DNA of 64,000 nucleotides from Firm-04 sp045642925 (GTDB lineage: Bacteria > Bacillota > Clostridia > Oscillospirales > Ruminococcaceae): contig JAZUJW010000014.1 in NCBI GenBank assembly GCA_045642925.1, positions 23,416 to 87,415 of the forward strand, written 5' to 3'. The translations under genes and the position numbers were made by a program. Below, piece after piece: positions 18,494 through 27,337 of the stretch. Below the pieces are notes generated by a model that saw only the letters and a program-made list of their open reading frames with translations, was not told where the DNA came from and searched no databases. The stretch's first letter is position 1; each line of letters begins with the position of its first letter.

Positions 18494-18946
18494 ATGTCAA
18501 TGATCCCGCCGCCAAAAGATTCCATTCTACAAATTTTCTCCCGAATGCTCCCTGAATCCGAAGCCTCCTCTGCCGCTTTTCAGACCATGTCCTCTGAAGA
18601 ACTTCGCAGCATTGCAAAAAAGAATGAAGAACGCATTGTCGGCATGATCTTGATGGATTACAGCATTCAGCCGCATATGTTAGGTTACGTCTATCTGCGC
18701 TCTGCCATTCTGCTTGCGATTCATACCCCGACTTGCCTGCAAAGTATGAAGAACGACTGCTACGAAGTGCTTGCAGAACAATATCAGAAATCGCCCGATT
18801 CCATTGAACGTGCCATTCGCCTTGCCATCAGCCACGCATGGAAGCTTTCCAAAACCATGAAAAAGACTGTGCAGACATCTTACTGTCCTTCCAACCGTGA
18901 GTTCATCGCCTTTTTCGCGGAACGCATCAAAATTCAATATTTCTGA
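18494..18946 (+). CDS. Stand-alone Spo0A C-terminal-like DNA-binding protein
   Basis: 150-residue protein whose residues 45-150 match the effector (DNA-binding) domain of sporulation regulator Spo0A, with the colinear segments GYVYLRSAI (64-72), SIERAIRLAISHAW (103-116) and PSNREFIAFFAE (132-143). The receiver domain that normally occupies the first 125 residues is absent; instead there are 44 mostly acidic and polar residues, so phosphorylation cannot control it in the usual way. It probably binds DNA at 0A-box-like sites or interferes with Spo0A itself. The ribosome site AAAGGAG precedes ATG 18494. It is a single gene between terminators. The Spo0A-C similarity is clear; the biological role is open. 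Confidence 0.75.
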   Translation: MSMIPPPKDSILQIFSRMLPESEASSAAFQTMSSEELRSIAKKNEERIVGMILMDYSIQPHMLGYVYLRSAILLAIHTPTCLQSMKNDCYEVLAEQYQKSPDSIERAIRLAISHAWKLSKTMKKTVQTSYCPSNREFIAFFAERIKIQYF

Positions 18947-18952
18947 ATACAG

Positions 18953-18996
18953 AAAAACACCGCCTGTACTATATATACAAGCGGTGTTTCCTTTTT
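18953..18996 (+). terminator. Terminator between Spo0A-C-like gene and clpB
   Basis: AAACACCGC with GCGGTGTTT, extended by TGTA/TACA, followed by CCTTTTT. A and T runs on opposite sides allow use by clpB as well. Confidence 0.85.
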
Positions 18997-19002
18997 ATGC
19001 AT

Positions 19003-21603
19003 TTATTTCAGGGGGTCACAAAGAAATGTGCCATTGACATAATCGATCTGCACGGTCGTTCCCGCGGCAAGCGGACGGGACAGCAGCAGTTTCGCAAGCA
19101 TCGTTTCAATACGGCGCTGAATCAGGCGCTTCAAAGGTCTTGCACCAAAACTCGGATCATATCCTTCTTCAATGACTGCATCCTTTGCGGCATTTGTCAG
19201 GATGACTTGAATATGCTGTTCATCCAGACGCTTTTGCAGATTGCGCACCATCAAATCAACGATTTTTCCGATTTCCTGCTTTGTCAGCGGCTTATAGCAG
19301 ATGATCTCATCCAGTCGGTTCAGGAATTCAGGACGAAAACGCTTGCGCAGAAGTGCGTGGGTTTGTTCCACGGCTTCCTCCGAAATCGAACCGTCAGACT
19401 GAATGCCGTCCAGCAGGAAATCTGCGCCCAGATTCGATGTCAGGATCAGGATGGTGTTCTTGAAGTCAACAGTTCTGCCCTGCGAATCTGTGATTCTGCC
19501 GTCATCCAGCACTTGCAGCAGCAGATTGAATACATCGGGATGCGCTTTCTCGATTTCGTCCAGCAGCACCACACAGTACGGCTTGCGGCGCACGGCTTCA
19601 GTCAACTGACCGCCCTCCTCATAGCCGACATATCCGGGAGGCGCTCCGATCAGGCGCGTGACGGAGAACTTCTCCATATATTCACTCATGTCAATGCGGA
19701 CAATGTTCTTTTCATCATCAAACAGTGCTTCGGCAAGCGCTTTTGCAAGTTCCGTTTTACCGACACCCGTCGGGCCAAGGAACAGGAACGAACCAATCGG
19801 GCGATTCGGGTCCTGAATGCCCGCACGGGAACGCAAAATCGCTTCCGTCACTTTCTCCACGGCTTCTTCCTGTCCGATGACACGCTGATGCAGCGTTTCA
19901 TCCAGATGCAGCAGCTTGTCGCGGTCGCCCTGCATCAGTTTCGTCACAGGAATCCCCGTCCAGCGGCAGACGATGCGTGCGATTTCATCTTCGGTCACGC
20001 AATCGCGCAGCAAACGGCTTGCGCTGCCGTTCTGTGCGGCTTCTTCGGCATCCTGTAACTGCTTCTGGAGTGCGGGCAGTTTGCCATATTTCAGTTCTGC
20101 GGCTTTGTTCAGGTCATATTCACGCTCTGCACTTTCGATTTCTGCACCGAGTTTTTCAAGCTGCGCACGCAGTTCCTGTACCTGACTGATGCCGCCTTTC
20201 TCATTCTCCCACTGTGCTTTCATCTGCATGAACCGTTCGTTCAGTTCGGCTAGTTCCTTCTGCAATTCCGTCAGGTGGGCAGCGGAAACGGCATCTTCTT
20301 CCTTTTTAAGGGCAGCTTCTTCAATTTGCAGCTGCATGATTTTTCTGGAAATTTCGTCCATTTCAGTCGGCATGGAATCCATTTCGGTACGAATCATCGC
20401 ACAAGCTTCATCCACAAGGTCAATTGCCTTATCCGGCAGGAAACGATCGGAAATATAGCGATTTGAGAGGGATGCCGCCGCGATCAGTGCCGTATCGTGA
20501 ATTTTAACACCATGGAACACTTCATAACGCTCTTTGAGTCCACGCAGAATGGAAATCGTGTCCTCTACAGTCGGTTCATCCACCAGCACAGGCTGAAAAC
20601 GACGCTCCAATGCAGGGTCTTTTTCAATATATTTGCGGTATTCGTCCAGTGTCGTCGCACCGATACAATGCAGTTCACCGCGTGCCAGCATCGGTTTCAG
20701 CAAATTGCCCGCATCCATTGCGCCATCCGTTTTGCCTGCACCGACAATCGTATGCAATTCATCAATAAACAGCAATATCTTGCCTTCGGATTTTTTGACT
20801 TCCTGCAATACTGCTTTCAGACGTTCCTCAAATTCGCCGCGGTATTTTGCACCCGCGACCAATGCGCCCAGATCCAGTGAAAAAACTGTTCTGTCCCGCA
20901 GACTTTCCGGCACATCCCCATGTGCAATTCGCAATGCCAGACCTTCTGCAATCGCCGTTTTACCAACGCCGGGTTCACCGATCAGCACAGGGTTATTCTT
21001 GGTTTTCCGCGAAAGAATGCGGACAACATTACGAATTTCCGCATCTCTGCCGATGACAGGGTCAAGCTGATGCTTTCTTGCACGCTCGGTCAGATCGGAA
21101 CCGTATTTTTTCAAGACATCGTAGGTATCTTCAGGCGATTCGTTCGTTACCCGCGCATTTCCGCGGATTTCCTTCAGCGCATTCATGACCTTTTCCTGTG
21201 TCACGCCATACTGCTTGAACAATTCCTGTATGGTACGATCCTGGTAGGAAAGCAGTGCAAGCAGCAAATGCTCCACAGAAACCAGTTCATCCTGCATCTG
21301 TTTTGCAATTTGCTCCGCCTGCGAGAAAAGCTGACTGGTTTCATTGGAAAAATACGCTTCTCCGCGATAACCACTGCCGGAAATATGCGGCATGGCAGCC
21401 ACTTTTTTCAGTGCCGCATCCGCAAATGCCTTGTCATTGACACCGATGCGCTGTAAAAGCTGCGGAATCAAACCGTCTGTTTGCTGTGCCAATGCCGTCA
21501 GCAGATGCAGCGGCTCGACTGCATTGTTTTGGTACTCTCCGCAAAGCGACTGTGCATTGACCATCGCTTCCTGCGTTTTCTTTGTCATTTGATTTGCATT
21601 CAT
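19003..21603 (-). CDS. clpB: Disaggregase chaperone ClpB
   Basis: Cytosolic AAA+ hexamer that pulls proteins out of aggregates together with DnaK. The 866 residues are full length: Clp-N repeats at about 1-145, a first ATPase domain with GEPGVGKT near 206, the ClpB-specific coiled-coil middle domain at about 400-525, and a second ATPase domain with GPTGVGKT near 605. The middle domain excludes ClpC and ClpA. AAAAGGAG precedes the ATG. It lies 21 bases downstream of a ribbon-helix-helix protein gene and is probably co-transcribed with it. No CIRCE element or CtsR box was seen upstream. Confidence 0.97.
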   Translation of the reverse strand: MNANQMTKKTQEAMVNAQSLCGEYQNNAVEPLHLLTALAQQTDGLIPQLLQRIGVNDKAFADAALKKVAAMPHISGSGYRGEAYFSNETSQLFSQAEQIAKQMQDELVSVEHLLLALLSYQDRTIQELFKQYGVTQEKVMNALKEIRGNARVTNESPEDTYDVLKKYGSDLTERARKHQLDPVIGRDAEIRNVVRILSRKTKNNPVLIGEPGVGKTAIAEGLALRIAHGDVPESLRDRTVFSLDLGALVAGAKYRGEFEERLKAVLQEVKKSEGKILLFIDELHTIVGAGKTDGAMDAGNLLKPMLARGELHCIGATTLDEYRKYIEKDPALERRFQPVLVDEPTVEDTISILRGLKERYEVFHGVKIHDTALIAAASLSNRYISDRFLPDKAIDLVDEACAMIRTEMDSMPTEMDEISRKIMQLQIEEAALKKEEDAVSAAHLTELQKELAELNERFMQMKAQWENEKGGISQVQELRAQLEKLGAEIESAEREYDLNKAAELKYGKLPALQKQLQDAEEAAQNGSASRLLRDCVTEDEIARIVCRWTGIPVTKLMQGDRDKLLHLDETLHQRVIGQEEAVEKVTEAILRSRAGIQDPNRPIGSFLFLGPTGVGKTELAKALAEALFDDEKNIVRIDMSEYMEKFSVTRLIGAPPGYVGYEEGGQLTEAVRRKPYCVVLLDEIEKAHPDVFNLLLQVLDDGRITDSQGRTVDFKNTILILTSNLGADFLLDGIQSDGSISEEAVEQTHALLRKRFRPEFLNRLDEIICYKPLTKQEIGKIVDLMVRNLQKRLDEQHIQVILTNAAKDAVIEEGYDPSFGARPLKRLIQRRIETMLAKLLLSRPLAAGTTVQIDYVNGTFLCDPLK

Positions 21604-21624
21604 AATATCAGACTCCTTTTCAGA

Positions 21625-22254
21625 TCATTCGTTTGCAGCAAAATACTTCTGCCGCACCAGTTGACTTGCCGTCTGTGTATCCGGCAGCAGGGAAAAATAC
21701 AGTTTCAGGGCTTCATCCACGCGCTTGATATAGGCGCTGATGGCTTCGCCTGCTTTCTGCGTATCGCTCGCCAATTCCGGACGCATCAAAAAGGCTCTTG
21801 TCCAGATGCCGTCCTCCAGATGCGTATCCTCTGCACTGCATAAGCCATGCATTTGCTCCAGTTTCGACCACAGCGCGAAGAATGCATCCGCATCTTGCAG
21901 CAGCGCTTGACTTTGTGTGCGGAACGATGCCTGCAAATATCCCAATGCTTTTTCAGGCTGTCGGTAAAGTTCTACGCGGTAACGAATGGTTGGCTTATAG
22001 CGATACCGCAAAGGACTGCGAATGGTCAGCAAACCGTCCGAAGCCTGTTCCTGCAATTGATACAGTCCGTTCATCTGGGCGGCAAGCGTCTGCAAGATCT
22101 CTGCCATGCGGCGTTCAGGCGTGACATAACCGACCGTTTCCGCCAAAATCTGGTTGATGAGGTTGGAACGGCTTGTGCCGCGCTGATACGCCATGCGGTC
22201 TACAGCTTCTATCACATCTTCGGATAAAACCAGACTGTACACGGCTTTCTTCAT
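21625..22254 (-). CDS. Ribbon-helix-helix DNA-binding protein, first gene of clpB operon
   Basis: 209 residues. The first 45 (AVYSLVLSEDVIEAVDRMAYQRGTSRSN) look like a ribbon-helix-helix (CopG/Arc-type) DNA-binding domain: a beta strand, then two helices with a TSRSNLINQIL turn. The remaining 160 residues are helical, with no known domain, and probably oligomerise or sense something. The gene sits directly between the promoter at 22292 and clpB, so it is well placed to autoregulate and to control clpB. ATG 22254 is preceded by AAAGGATG; the frame runs open further upstream through the promoter, so earlier ATGs are unlikely starts. Confidence 0.7.
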   Translation of the reverse strand: MKKAVYSLVLSEDVIEAVDRMAYQRGTSRSNLINQILAETVGYVTPERRMAEILQTLAAQMNGLYQLQEQASDGLLTIRSPLRYRYKPTIRYRVELYRQPEKALGYLQASFRTQSQALLQDADAFFALWSKLEQMHGLCSAEDTHLEDGIWTRAFLMRPELASDTQKAGEAISAYIKRVDEALKLYFSLLPDTQTASQLVRQKYFAANE

Positions 22255-22291
22255 GCTCTGCACATCCTTTCTCTTTTGAGTTTCTAATAAC

Positions 22292-22319
22292 ATTATATCA
22301 CGATTATGAAATTTGTCAA
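22292..22319 (-). promoter_or_regulatory. Promoter of the RHH-clpB operon
   Basis: Minus-strand TTGACA, 16 bases, TATAAT, about 38 bases before ATG 22254. Confidence 0.8.
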
Positions 22320-22358
22320 GCGGATTATATAGGTTTTCACACAAGTTTCACTTTTGCA

Positions 22359-22387
22359 TTGACGAACCATTCTTTTTGTGCTATACT
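22359..22387 (+). promoter_or_regulatory. Promoter of the alanyl-tRNA editing gene
   Basis: TTGACG, 17 bases, TATACT, divergent from the clpB operon promoter 40 bases away. Confidence 0.8.
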
Positions 22388-22415
22388 ATATTACTAGAAA
22401 CGACCATTGTGCCGA

Positions 22416-22434
22416 TTCGTGATCATCATACGAA
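22416..22434. promoter_or_regulatory. Inverted repeat in the clpB/alaX divergent region
   Basis: TTCGT and ACGAA arms separated by nine bases, downstream of the + promoter and before the ATG at 22450. A site for the neighbouring RHH protein is possible; this is inference from position only. Confidence 0.3.
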
Positions 22435-22449
22435 CGGAGAGAATTTACT

Positions 22450-23622
22450 ATGCAAACACGCAAACTTTACGAAACTGAAAGCTATATCCGTGATTTTCAG
22501 GCGGTCATTCTGAAATGTTTTCCGCTGGAAAATGCATCCAAACGAACAGATGGCGCTGCCTACGGCATTATCCTCGACCAGACTGCATTCTTCCCTGAAG
22601 GCGGCGGTCAGACTGCCGACACAGGCAATCTCGGCAATGCCATTGTTCTTGATGTGCAGGAAATGGATGGTGAGATCGTCCATCTGACAGATATTGCACT
22701 GCCCGAAGGCGAAGAAGTCAACGGCATTCTGGATTGGGAAGTCCGACTGCGCAAAATGCAGAACCATACCGGTGAACACCTGATTTCCGGAATCGTGCAT
22801 CAGCAGTTTGGCTACAATAATGTCGGCTTCCACCTCGGCACGGATGGCGTGACCGTGGACTTTGACGGCATTCTGACCGACGCGGAACTTGCCTTCGTCG
22901 AATATATCGCCAACCGCGTTGTCGCACAAAACAAAGCAGTAACGGTTTCCTTCCCCACACCGGAAGAAGCTGCTGCCATGGAATACCGTTCCAAGCTTGA
23001 CCTCAAAGAAAATATCCGCATCGTCACCATCGAAGACTGGGATGTATGCGCCTGCTGCGCTCCCCATGTCAGTACAACAGGTGCAGTCGGCGGCATCAAG
23101 CTGCTGGATTCCCAAAACTGGAAGGGCGGTATTCGTCTGCATATGCTCTGCGGTCTTGATGCACTGGACGATTATCATAAGCGCTACGAAAATACCGTGC
23201 GCATCTCCAACCTGCTTTCTGTCAAACAACTTGAGACAGCAGCGGCAGTTGAGCGCCTGATGAAACAAATGCAGGCGGAACACGAAGAAAGCGGCAGACT
23301 GCGCCGTGCACTCCTTGACTGCAAAATTGCTTCCCTGCAAAAAACAGAGGGCAATCTTGTGATTTTCGAGAATGAACTTGACGCCAACGGCATCCGCAAT
23401 CTCGTCAATGCCGGTGTTCCCCTCTGCGGCGGCATCTGTGCGGCATTCCTTGGCAATGAAACAGATGGATTCCGCTATGTCATCGGCAGTCAGAATGTGG
23501 CACTCCGCGCATGGGCAAAGGAATTCAATGCTGCCATGAACGGCAGAGGCGGCGGTTCGGATGCCATGCTGCAAGGCACTGTTCATGCTTCCGAAGCTGA
23601 TATCCGCGCATTTTTTGCATAA
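22450..23622 (+). CDS. AlaX-type alanyl-tRNA editing protein with DHHA1 domain
   Basis: Predicted trans-editing enzyme that hydrolyses Ser or Gly mischarged on tRNA-Ala. The 390 residues resemble the editing half of alanyl-tRNA synthetase. Zinc ligands are in the HxxxH motif NHTGEHL (His106 and His110) and in CCAPH (Cys202 and His206). A helical linker follows, and a DHHA1-like domain ends the protein with GRGGGSDAMLQG. The aminoacylation core is absent, so it is not AlaRS. A promoter lies 60 bases upstream and GGAGAG is the ribosome site. It is divergent from the RHH-clpB operon; both are protein quality-control functions. Confidence 0.9.
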   Translation: MQTRKLYETESYIRDFQAVILKCFPLENASKRTDGAAYGIILDQTAFFPEGGGQTADTGNLGNAIVLDVQEMDGEIVHLTDIALPEGEEVNGILDWEVRLRKMQNHTGEHLISGIVHQQFGYNNVGFHLGTDGVTVDFDGILTDAELAFVEYIANRVVAQNKAVTVSFPTPEEAAAMEYRSKLDLKENIRIVTIEDWDVCACCAPHVSTTGAVGGIKLLDSQNWKGGIRLHMLCGLDALDDYHKRYENTVRISNLLSVKQLETAAAVERLMKQMQAEHEESGRLRRALLDCKIASLQKTEGNLVIFENELDANGIRNLVNAGVPLCGGICAAFLGNETDGFRYVIGSQNVALRAWAKEFNAAMNGRGGGSDAMLQGTVHASEADIRAFFA

Positions 23623-23655
23623 AAAACGCCCTGCCGCAGGGTAAGCGGCAAGGCA
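23621..23655 (-). terminator. Minus-strand terminator overlapping the alaX stop
   Basis: On the minus strand GCCTTGCCGC pairs with GCGGCAGGGC around TTACCCT and ends in TTTTTT. The + strand has no T run after the hairpin, so it belongs to a leftward transcript. Confidence 0.75.
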
Positions 23656-23800
23656 AAAACAGTTGTGGCTGAATGCGTCACATATGCAAAGGATTGAACA
23701 GACATTTTCACAGGATAGAAACACAGAAGCTGCCATTCGCCTGACTCGGATGACGTTCTGCTGTGCTCCATGGCTTCAGTTTATCACAACTGTACTGCAA
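23621..23800 (-). ncRNA. Candidate structured non-coding RNA
   Basis: There is no protein frame of note in 23623-23919. On the minus strand ACAGTTGTG (23793-23785) pairs perfectly with CACAACTGT (23667-23659), enclosing about 117 bases; a second CTGAA/TTCAG helix stacks inside, and the terminator at 23655-23621 follows at once. A possible promoter is TTTACA near 23840 or TTGTAA near 23810, neither strong. A long closing stem followed by a terminator resembles the layout of 6S RNA, but the sequence does not let me assign it. Alternatives are a corA leader element on the other strand or chance pairing. Confidence 0.4.
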
Positions 23801-23919
23801 TTACAAGTCTTTTTGAAAAATGTAAACTCTTTGCCTGCGAATTGAAAACAATTCGTCACTCCCCTGCAACTTTTCCCGTAAGTTGTAACAAAATCTGATA
23901 CCAACGGGGGCGATTGCCT

Positions 23920-24852
23920 ATGATACACTTCTATAAAACCATTGACGGAAAACTCCGTGCACTCGAAAAGGCAGAACCGGGCTGCTGGATTTCCGTATAT
24001 CAGCCAACAACAGAAGAAATCGAATCGTTGACCAATGATTTCGGGCTGGATGTCGGATTTGTGCGTTCATCACTTGATGAAGAAGAATCTTCGCGTGTCG
24101 AACGGGAAGAGAATCAAACCCTGATCATCGTGGATACAGCAGTCGCAGAAGAACAGAAGGAAAGCGACACGCAAGTATATTATACTGTGCCACTAGGAAT
24201 TATCAATACTCCCAATTACGTATTTACGATATCTCTGCGCCGTAATCTGATTCTTGCCGCGATTGCGGACGGTGTTGTACCGAATGTGCAAACGCAGATG
24301 AAAACACGCTTCATTCTGCAGATCCTGATGCGCATTTCGGCAGGCTTTGTCACGTACCTGAAACAGATCGACAAGATCTCCTATTCGATGGAAAAAGAAC
24401 TCAGCGGTGCCATGAAGAATCACGAACTGATCCAGCTCATGGGACTGGAAAAATCACTCGTCTACTTTTCGACTTCCCTCAAAGCCAACCTCACGACGAT
24501 CGAAAAAATTCAGCGCGGCAGAGTGGTCAAACTCTATGAGGAAGACGAAGACCTCATGGACGATGTGACGATCGAGTTCAAACAGGCAATCGAAATGGCA
24601 AGCATCTACACTGGTATTCTTACTGCAATGATGGATGCATTTTCCTATGTCATAGCCAATAATCAGAACTCTGTCATGTGGCGCTTGACCATCATCACTG
24701 TTATCATCGAGATCCCGAACATCATCTTCGGATTCTATGGCATGAATACACACACGCTGCCATTGGTCACAAGTTGGATCTCCCCATTTCTCATTGCGCT
24801 TGGCGGAACTGTTATTGCAGCTGCACTTTTGCTGCCGCGCAGACGCTTTTGA
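23920..24852 (+). CDS. corA: CorA-family magnesium transporter
   Basis: Pentameric inner-membrane channel for Mg2+ (possibly Co2+). The 310 residues have the family plan: a cytosolic alpha/beta domain, a long helical stalk, and two C-terminal transmembrane helices. The signature YGMN lies near residue 273 at the end of the first helix (IIFGFYGMN). A Mg-sensing M-box riboswitch was looked for in the leader but not recognised. The start is taken as ATG 23920 with GGGGG nine bases upstream; a TTG two codons earlier is too close to it. A terminator follows. Confidence 0.93.
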   Translation: MIHFYKTIDGKLRALEKAEPGCWISVYQPTTEEIESLTNDFGLDVGFVRSSLDEEESSRVEREENQTLIIVDTAVAEEQKESDTQVYYTVPLGIINTPNYVFTISLRRNLILAAIADGVVPNVQTQMKTRFILQILMRISAGFVTYLKQIDKISYSMEKELSGAMKNHELIQLMGLEKSLVYFSTSLKANLTTIEKIQRGRVVKLYEEDEDLMDDVTIEFKQAIEMASIYTGILTAMMDAFSYVIANNQNSVMWRLTIITVIIEIPNIIFGFYGMNTHTLPLVTSWISPFLIALGGTVIAAALLLPRRRF

Positions 24853-24858
24853 ATGTCT

Positions 24859-24898
24859 AAAATGGTCTGATTTCTTACGATTTCAGACCATTTTTTTA
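24859..24898 (+). terminator. Rho-independent terminator after corA
   Basis: AAATGGTCTGA and TCAGACCATTT close a short loop, followed by a long T run. Confidence 0.92.
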
Positions 24899-24918
24899 TT
24901 TTTATCTTCCGCCAAAGC

Positions 24919-24947
24919 TTGACATTTCGACAAATCTATGTTATAGT
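24919..24947 (+). promoter_or_regulatory. Promoter of the fusion regulator gene
   Basis: TTGACA, 17 bases, TATAGT, about 70 bases before the ATG. Confidence 0.85.
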
Positions 24948-25015
24948 TTAACTGTGCAATTGTATCCTTATTGTGTAAGATTATCATGAAATCAACAGGA
25001 AACGGAGGAGAATCT

Positions 25016-27253
25016 ATGAAGCAGCGTCTTTTAGTCGGCGTCATTTGCTGTGAAAGTGAACAGCTCATGCAGCGCCGTCTGATCAAAGGCATTATGGCAC
25101 AGGCATTCTCACTCGACATTGATATCGCAGTCTTTTCCTGCATTACAAATGACATCAATATGACCAATGACCAGGCGGCAGAATACAATCTGTTCAATTA
25201 CATGAATTTTGCCATGCTGGATGGTGTCATTTATCTGCGCGATTCCATCCATACAGTCGGAGAACAGAAACACATCGACGAATTGCTTCTCGCGCAAAAA
25301 AAGCCTGTGCTGGTACTGGATGATGTGGATGGACCATTCCCGCATCTGAACATTGATGACCGTAGCGGCGTCTATGCCGTCACCAACCATCTGATTGAAA
25401 AACATCACCTGCATGACCTCATCTGCCTGACGGGAAAACCCGAACACTTTACTGCAAAACAACGTGCAGACGGCTTTTGCGATGCTTTGCTGGAGCATAA
25501 CATCCCGCTGCGTGAAGATGCCGTCATTTATGGTGATTACTGGGTTGCCGCCGCACAAAAGCTTGCCGCTGAATTCTTAAGCGGAAAGCGCCCCATGCCC
25601 GAAGCAGTCGTCTGCGGCAACGATGCCATGGCAAAAACACTCTGCAATACGCTGGTTGACCACGGCATTTCCGTTCCGGAACAAATCATCATCGCAGGCT
25701 ATGACGTTTCCATGACCGATGCACCGAATGTCATTTCCATCACCAGCTATGTCCGCAAAAATTTCAGACTTGGCGCACAGGGCATCCTGAAACTCTACGA
25801 AATGATGACCGGCAAAACAGGTTCTCTGGTGGAAACTGAACGCTTCGAAATCATCACCGGTGCAAGCTGCGGCTGCGGTGACGATAAGGGATATGTGCAG
25901 CATCAGCTTCGCATTCTCAATGAGCGTGAAACCTATCAATCCCTGTTCCGCACCAGTAACATGGGCATTGCACTCACCTCCCGCGAAACACTCGATGACT
26001 GCATTGATGCCATTTTCACAAAGCTCTATCTCATCAATCATCGCAAAGAATTCTATCTCTGTCTTTGCGAGGACTGGGAAGGCGGCGGCGCACTCGAAAA
26101 TCCCGCTGAATACCGCCGTGTCGGTTTCCCACAGCATATGCTGCTGAAAGCCGCCGTCATTGATGACAATTACCATGTTGTCACAAAACCCTTCCCGACC
26201 GCAAAAATGCTCCCGCGCCTTGCTGAGGAGCGTTCCTATCCGACCGCGTATTTCTTCTCTCCCCTGCATCACGATGACCGTTTCTTCGGTGTTTCCGCAC
26301 TCAGCTTCGGCGACACACTCGAAGTATATGATGAGATCTACTGCAACTGGATCAACCTCATTAATATGGCGCTGGAATTCGTGCGAATGCAGAGCTACCT
26401 GAAACGCTTCAATAACCGCATTTATCTTTCCTCTATCCGTGACGCCCTCACTGGTCTGTACAATCACGAAGGCTTCCTGAAATTTTCCCGCGAATGCTTT
26501 GAAGCCGCAAAAAATGAGCATCGCCGCTTCCTCATGCTGTACGCAAGCTTCGATGCCCTGCGGCAGATCAATGAAACCTATGGTCACACGGAAGGCGACA
26601 GCGCTGTGACCGTTCTTGCCAATGCGATGAACAACAGTTGTACGACTTACGAACGCTGTGCCCGCATCGAGGATGCCGAATTTTCCATCATCGGCTATCA
26701 GGACTACGAAATGAACGCAGGTCAGCGCTTTGTCAATTCCATCGCAGGCTATCTTGAACACTACAATCAGAGTTCCCTGAAGCCATATAAAATCACTGCA
26801 AATTATGGATTCTTCTGCGAATACATCACACCTGACATGACACTCGAAAGCATTATGGCATTCGTCAGCGAACGCATTGAAGAAAGCCGTGCCATGCGGC
26901 AAAGCGAAAAAGCTTCCCCTTATTACCGCGAATTCGTCAACCTGCGCGAACGCATTTACAGCAATCCGCAGGATGATTGGAGCATCGACACCATGTGCCG
27001 CGACCTGATTCTTTCCCGCGGTTACTTCCAGAAACTCTATACCCGCTGCTTCGGTATCAGCTTCACGCAGGATGTCATCAACTCACGCATCGAGCTTTCC
27101 AAGCGTCTGCTTTCCAGCACAAATTACAGCATCGCCTACATCGCAGACCAAAGCGGTTACAGTAATTACGTCCACTTCATGCACCAGTTCAAGAAAATCG
27201 TCGGCATTACCCCAACAGAATATCGCCGTCGAAAGAAACAAGATGAGCAATGA
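25016..27253 (+). CDS. LacI-type sensor / degenerate GGDEF / AraC-HTH fusion regulator
   Basis: 745 residues in three parts. Residues 1-290 are a periplasmic-binding-like sensor of the LacI/GalR type (PEAVVCGNDAMAKTL and IIAGYDVSM), but without the LacI N-terminal helix-turn-helix and without a signal peptide, so it is cytosolic. After a middle region, residues about 475-600 resemble a GGDEF domain (LTGLYNHEGF start), whose signature reads EDAEF, so cyclic-di-GMP synthesis is unlikely. Residues about 640-740 are an AraC-type double helix-turn-helix ending in YSNYVHFMHQFKKIVGITPTEYR. It is probably a sugar-responsive transcription factor. GGAGGAG precedes ATG 25016. No sugar genes are adjacent, so the regulon is unknown. 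Confidence 0.85.
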   Translation: MKQRLLVGVICCESEQLMQRRLIKGIMAQAFSLDIDIAVFSCITNDINMTNDQAAEYNLFNYMNFAMLDGVIYLRDSIHTVGEQKHIDELLLAQKKPVLVLDDVDGPFPHLNIDDRSGVYAVTNHLIEKHHLHDLICLTGKPEHFTAKQRADGFCDALLEHNIPLREDAVIYGDYWVAAAQKLAAEFLSGKRPMPEAVVCGNDAMAKTLCNTLVDHGISVPEQIIIAGYDVSMTDAPNVISITSYVRKNFRLGAQGILKLYEMMTGKTGSLVETERFEIITGASCGCGDDKGYVQHQLRILNERETYQSLFRTSNMGIALTSRETLDDCIDAIFTKLYLINHRKEFYLCLCEDWEGGGALENPAEYRRVGFPQHMLLKAAVIDDNYHVVTKPFPTAKMLPRLAEERSYPTAYFFSPLHHDDRFFGVSALSFGDTLEVYDEIYCNWINLINMALEFVRMQSYLKRFNNRIYLSSIRDALTGLYNHEGFLKFSRECFEAAKNEHRRFLMLYASFDALRQINETYGHTEGDSAVTVLANAMNNSCTTYERCARIEDAEFSIIGYQDYEMNAGQRFVNSIAGYLEHYNQSSLKPYKITANYGFFCEYITPDMTLESIMAFVSERIEESRAMRQSEKASPYYREFVNLRERIYSNPQDDWSIDTMCRDLILSRGYFQKLYTRCFGISFTQDVINSRIELSKRLLSSTNYSIAYIADQSGYSNYVHFMHQFKKIVGITPTEYRRRKKQDEQ

Positions 27254-27300
27254 TGCTTTGTGCAATGTTACAAAGTTTTTGGCATTTTCCCGAAATACAC

Positions 27301-27330
27301 TTGACTTTTCAGGGCATTTTGACGTATAAT
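27301..27330 (+). promoter_or_regulatory. Promoter of thrS
   Basis: TTGACT, 18 bases, TATAAT, directly before the T-box leader. Confidence 0.8.
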
Positions 27331-27337
27331 ATGTACT

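Noticed and set aside
22255..22449. CIRCE or CtsR operator for clpB
   Set aside because: No TTAGCACTC/GAGTGCTAA pair and no tandem GGTCAAA heptads are present.
22426..23736. 436-codon minus-strand frame opposite the AlaX gene
   Set aside because: Cys/Ala-rich mirror translation with no ribosome site.
23640..23919. M-box magnesium riboswitch before corA
   Set aside because: Searched by eye for the conserved M-box segments on the + strand; none matched. The helices found fit a minus-strand transcript better.
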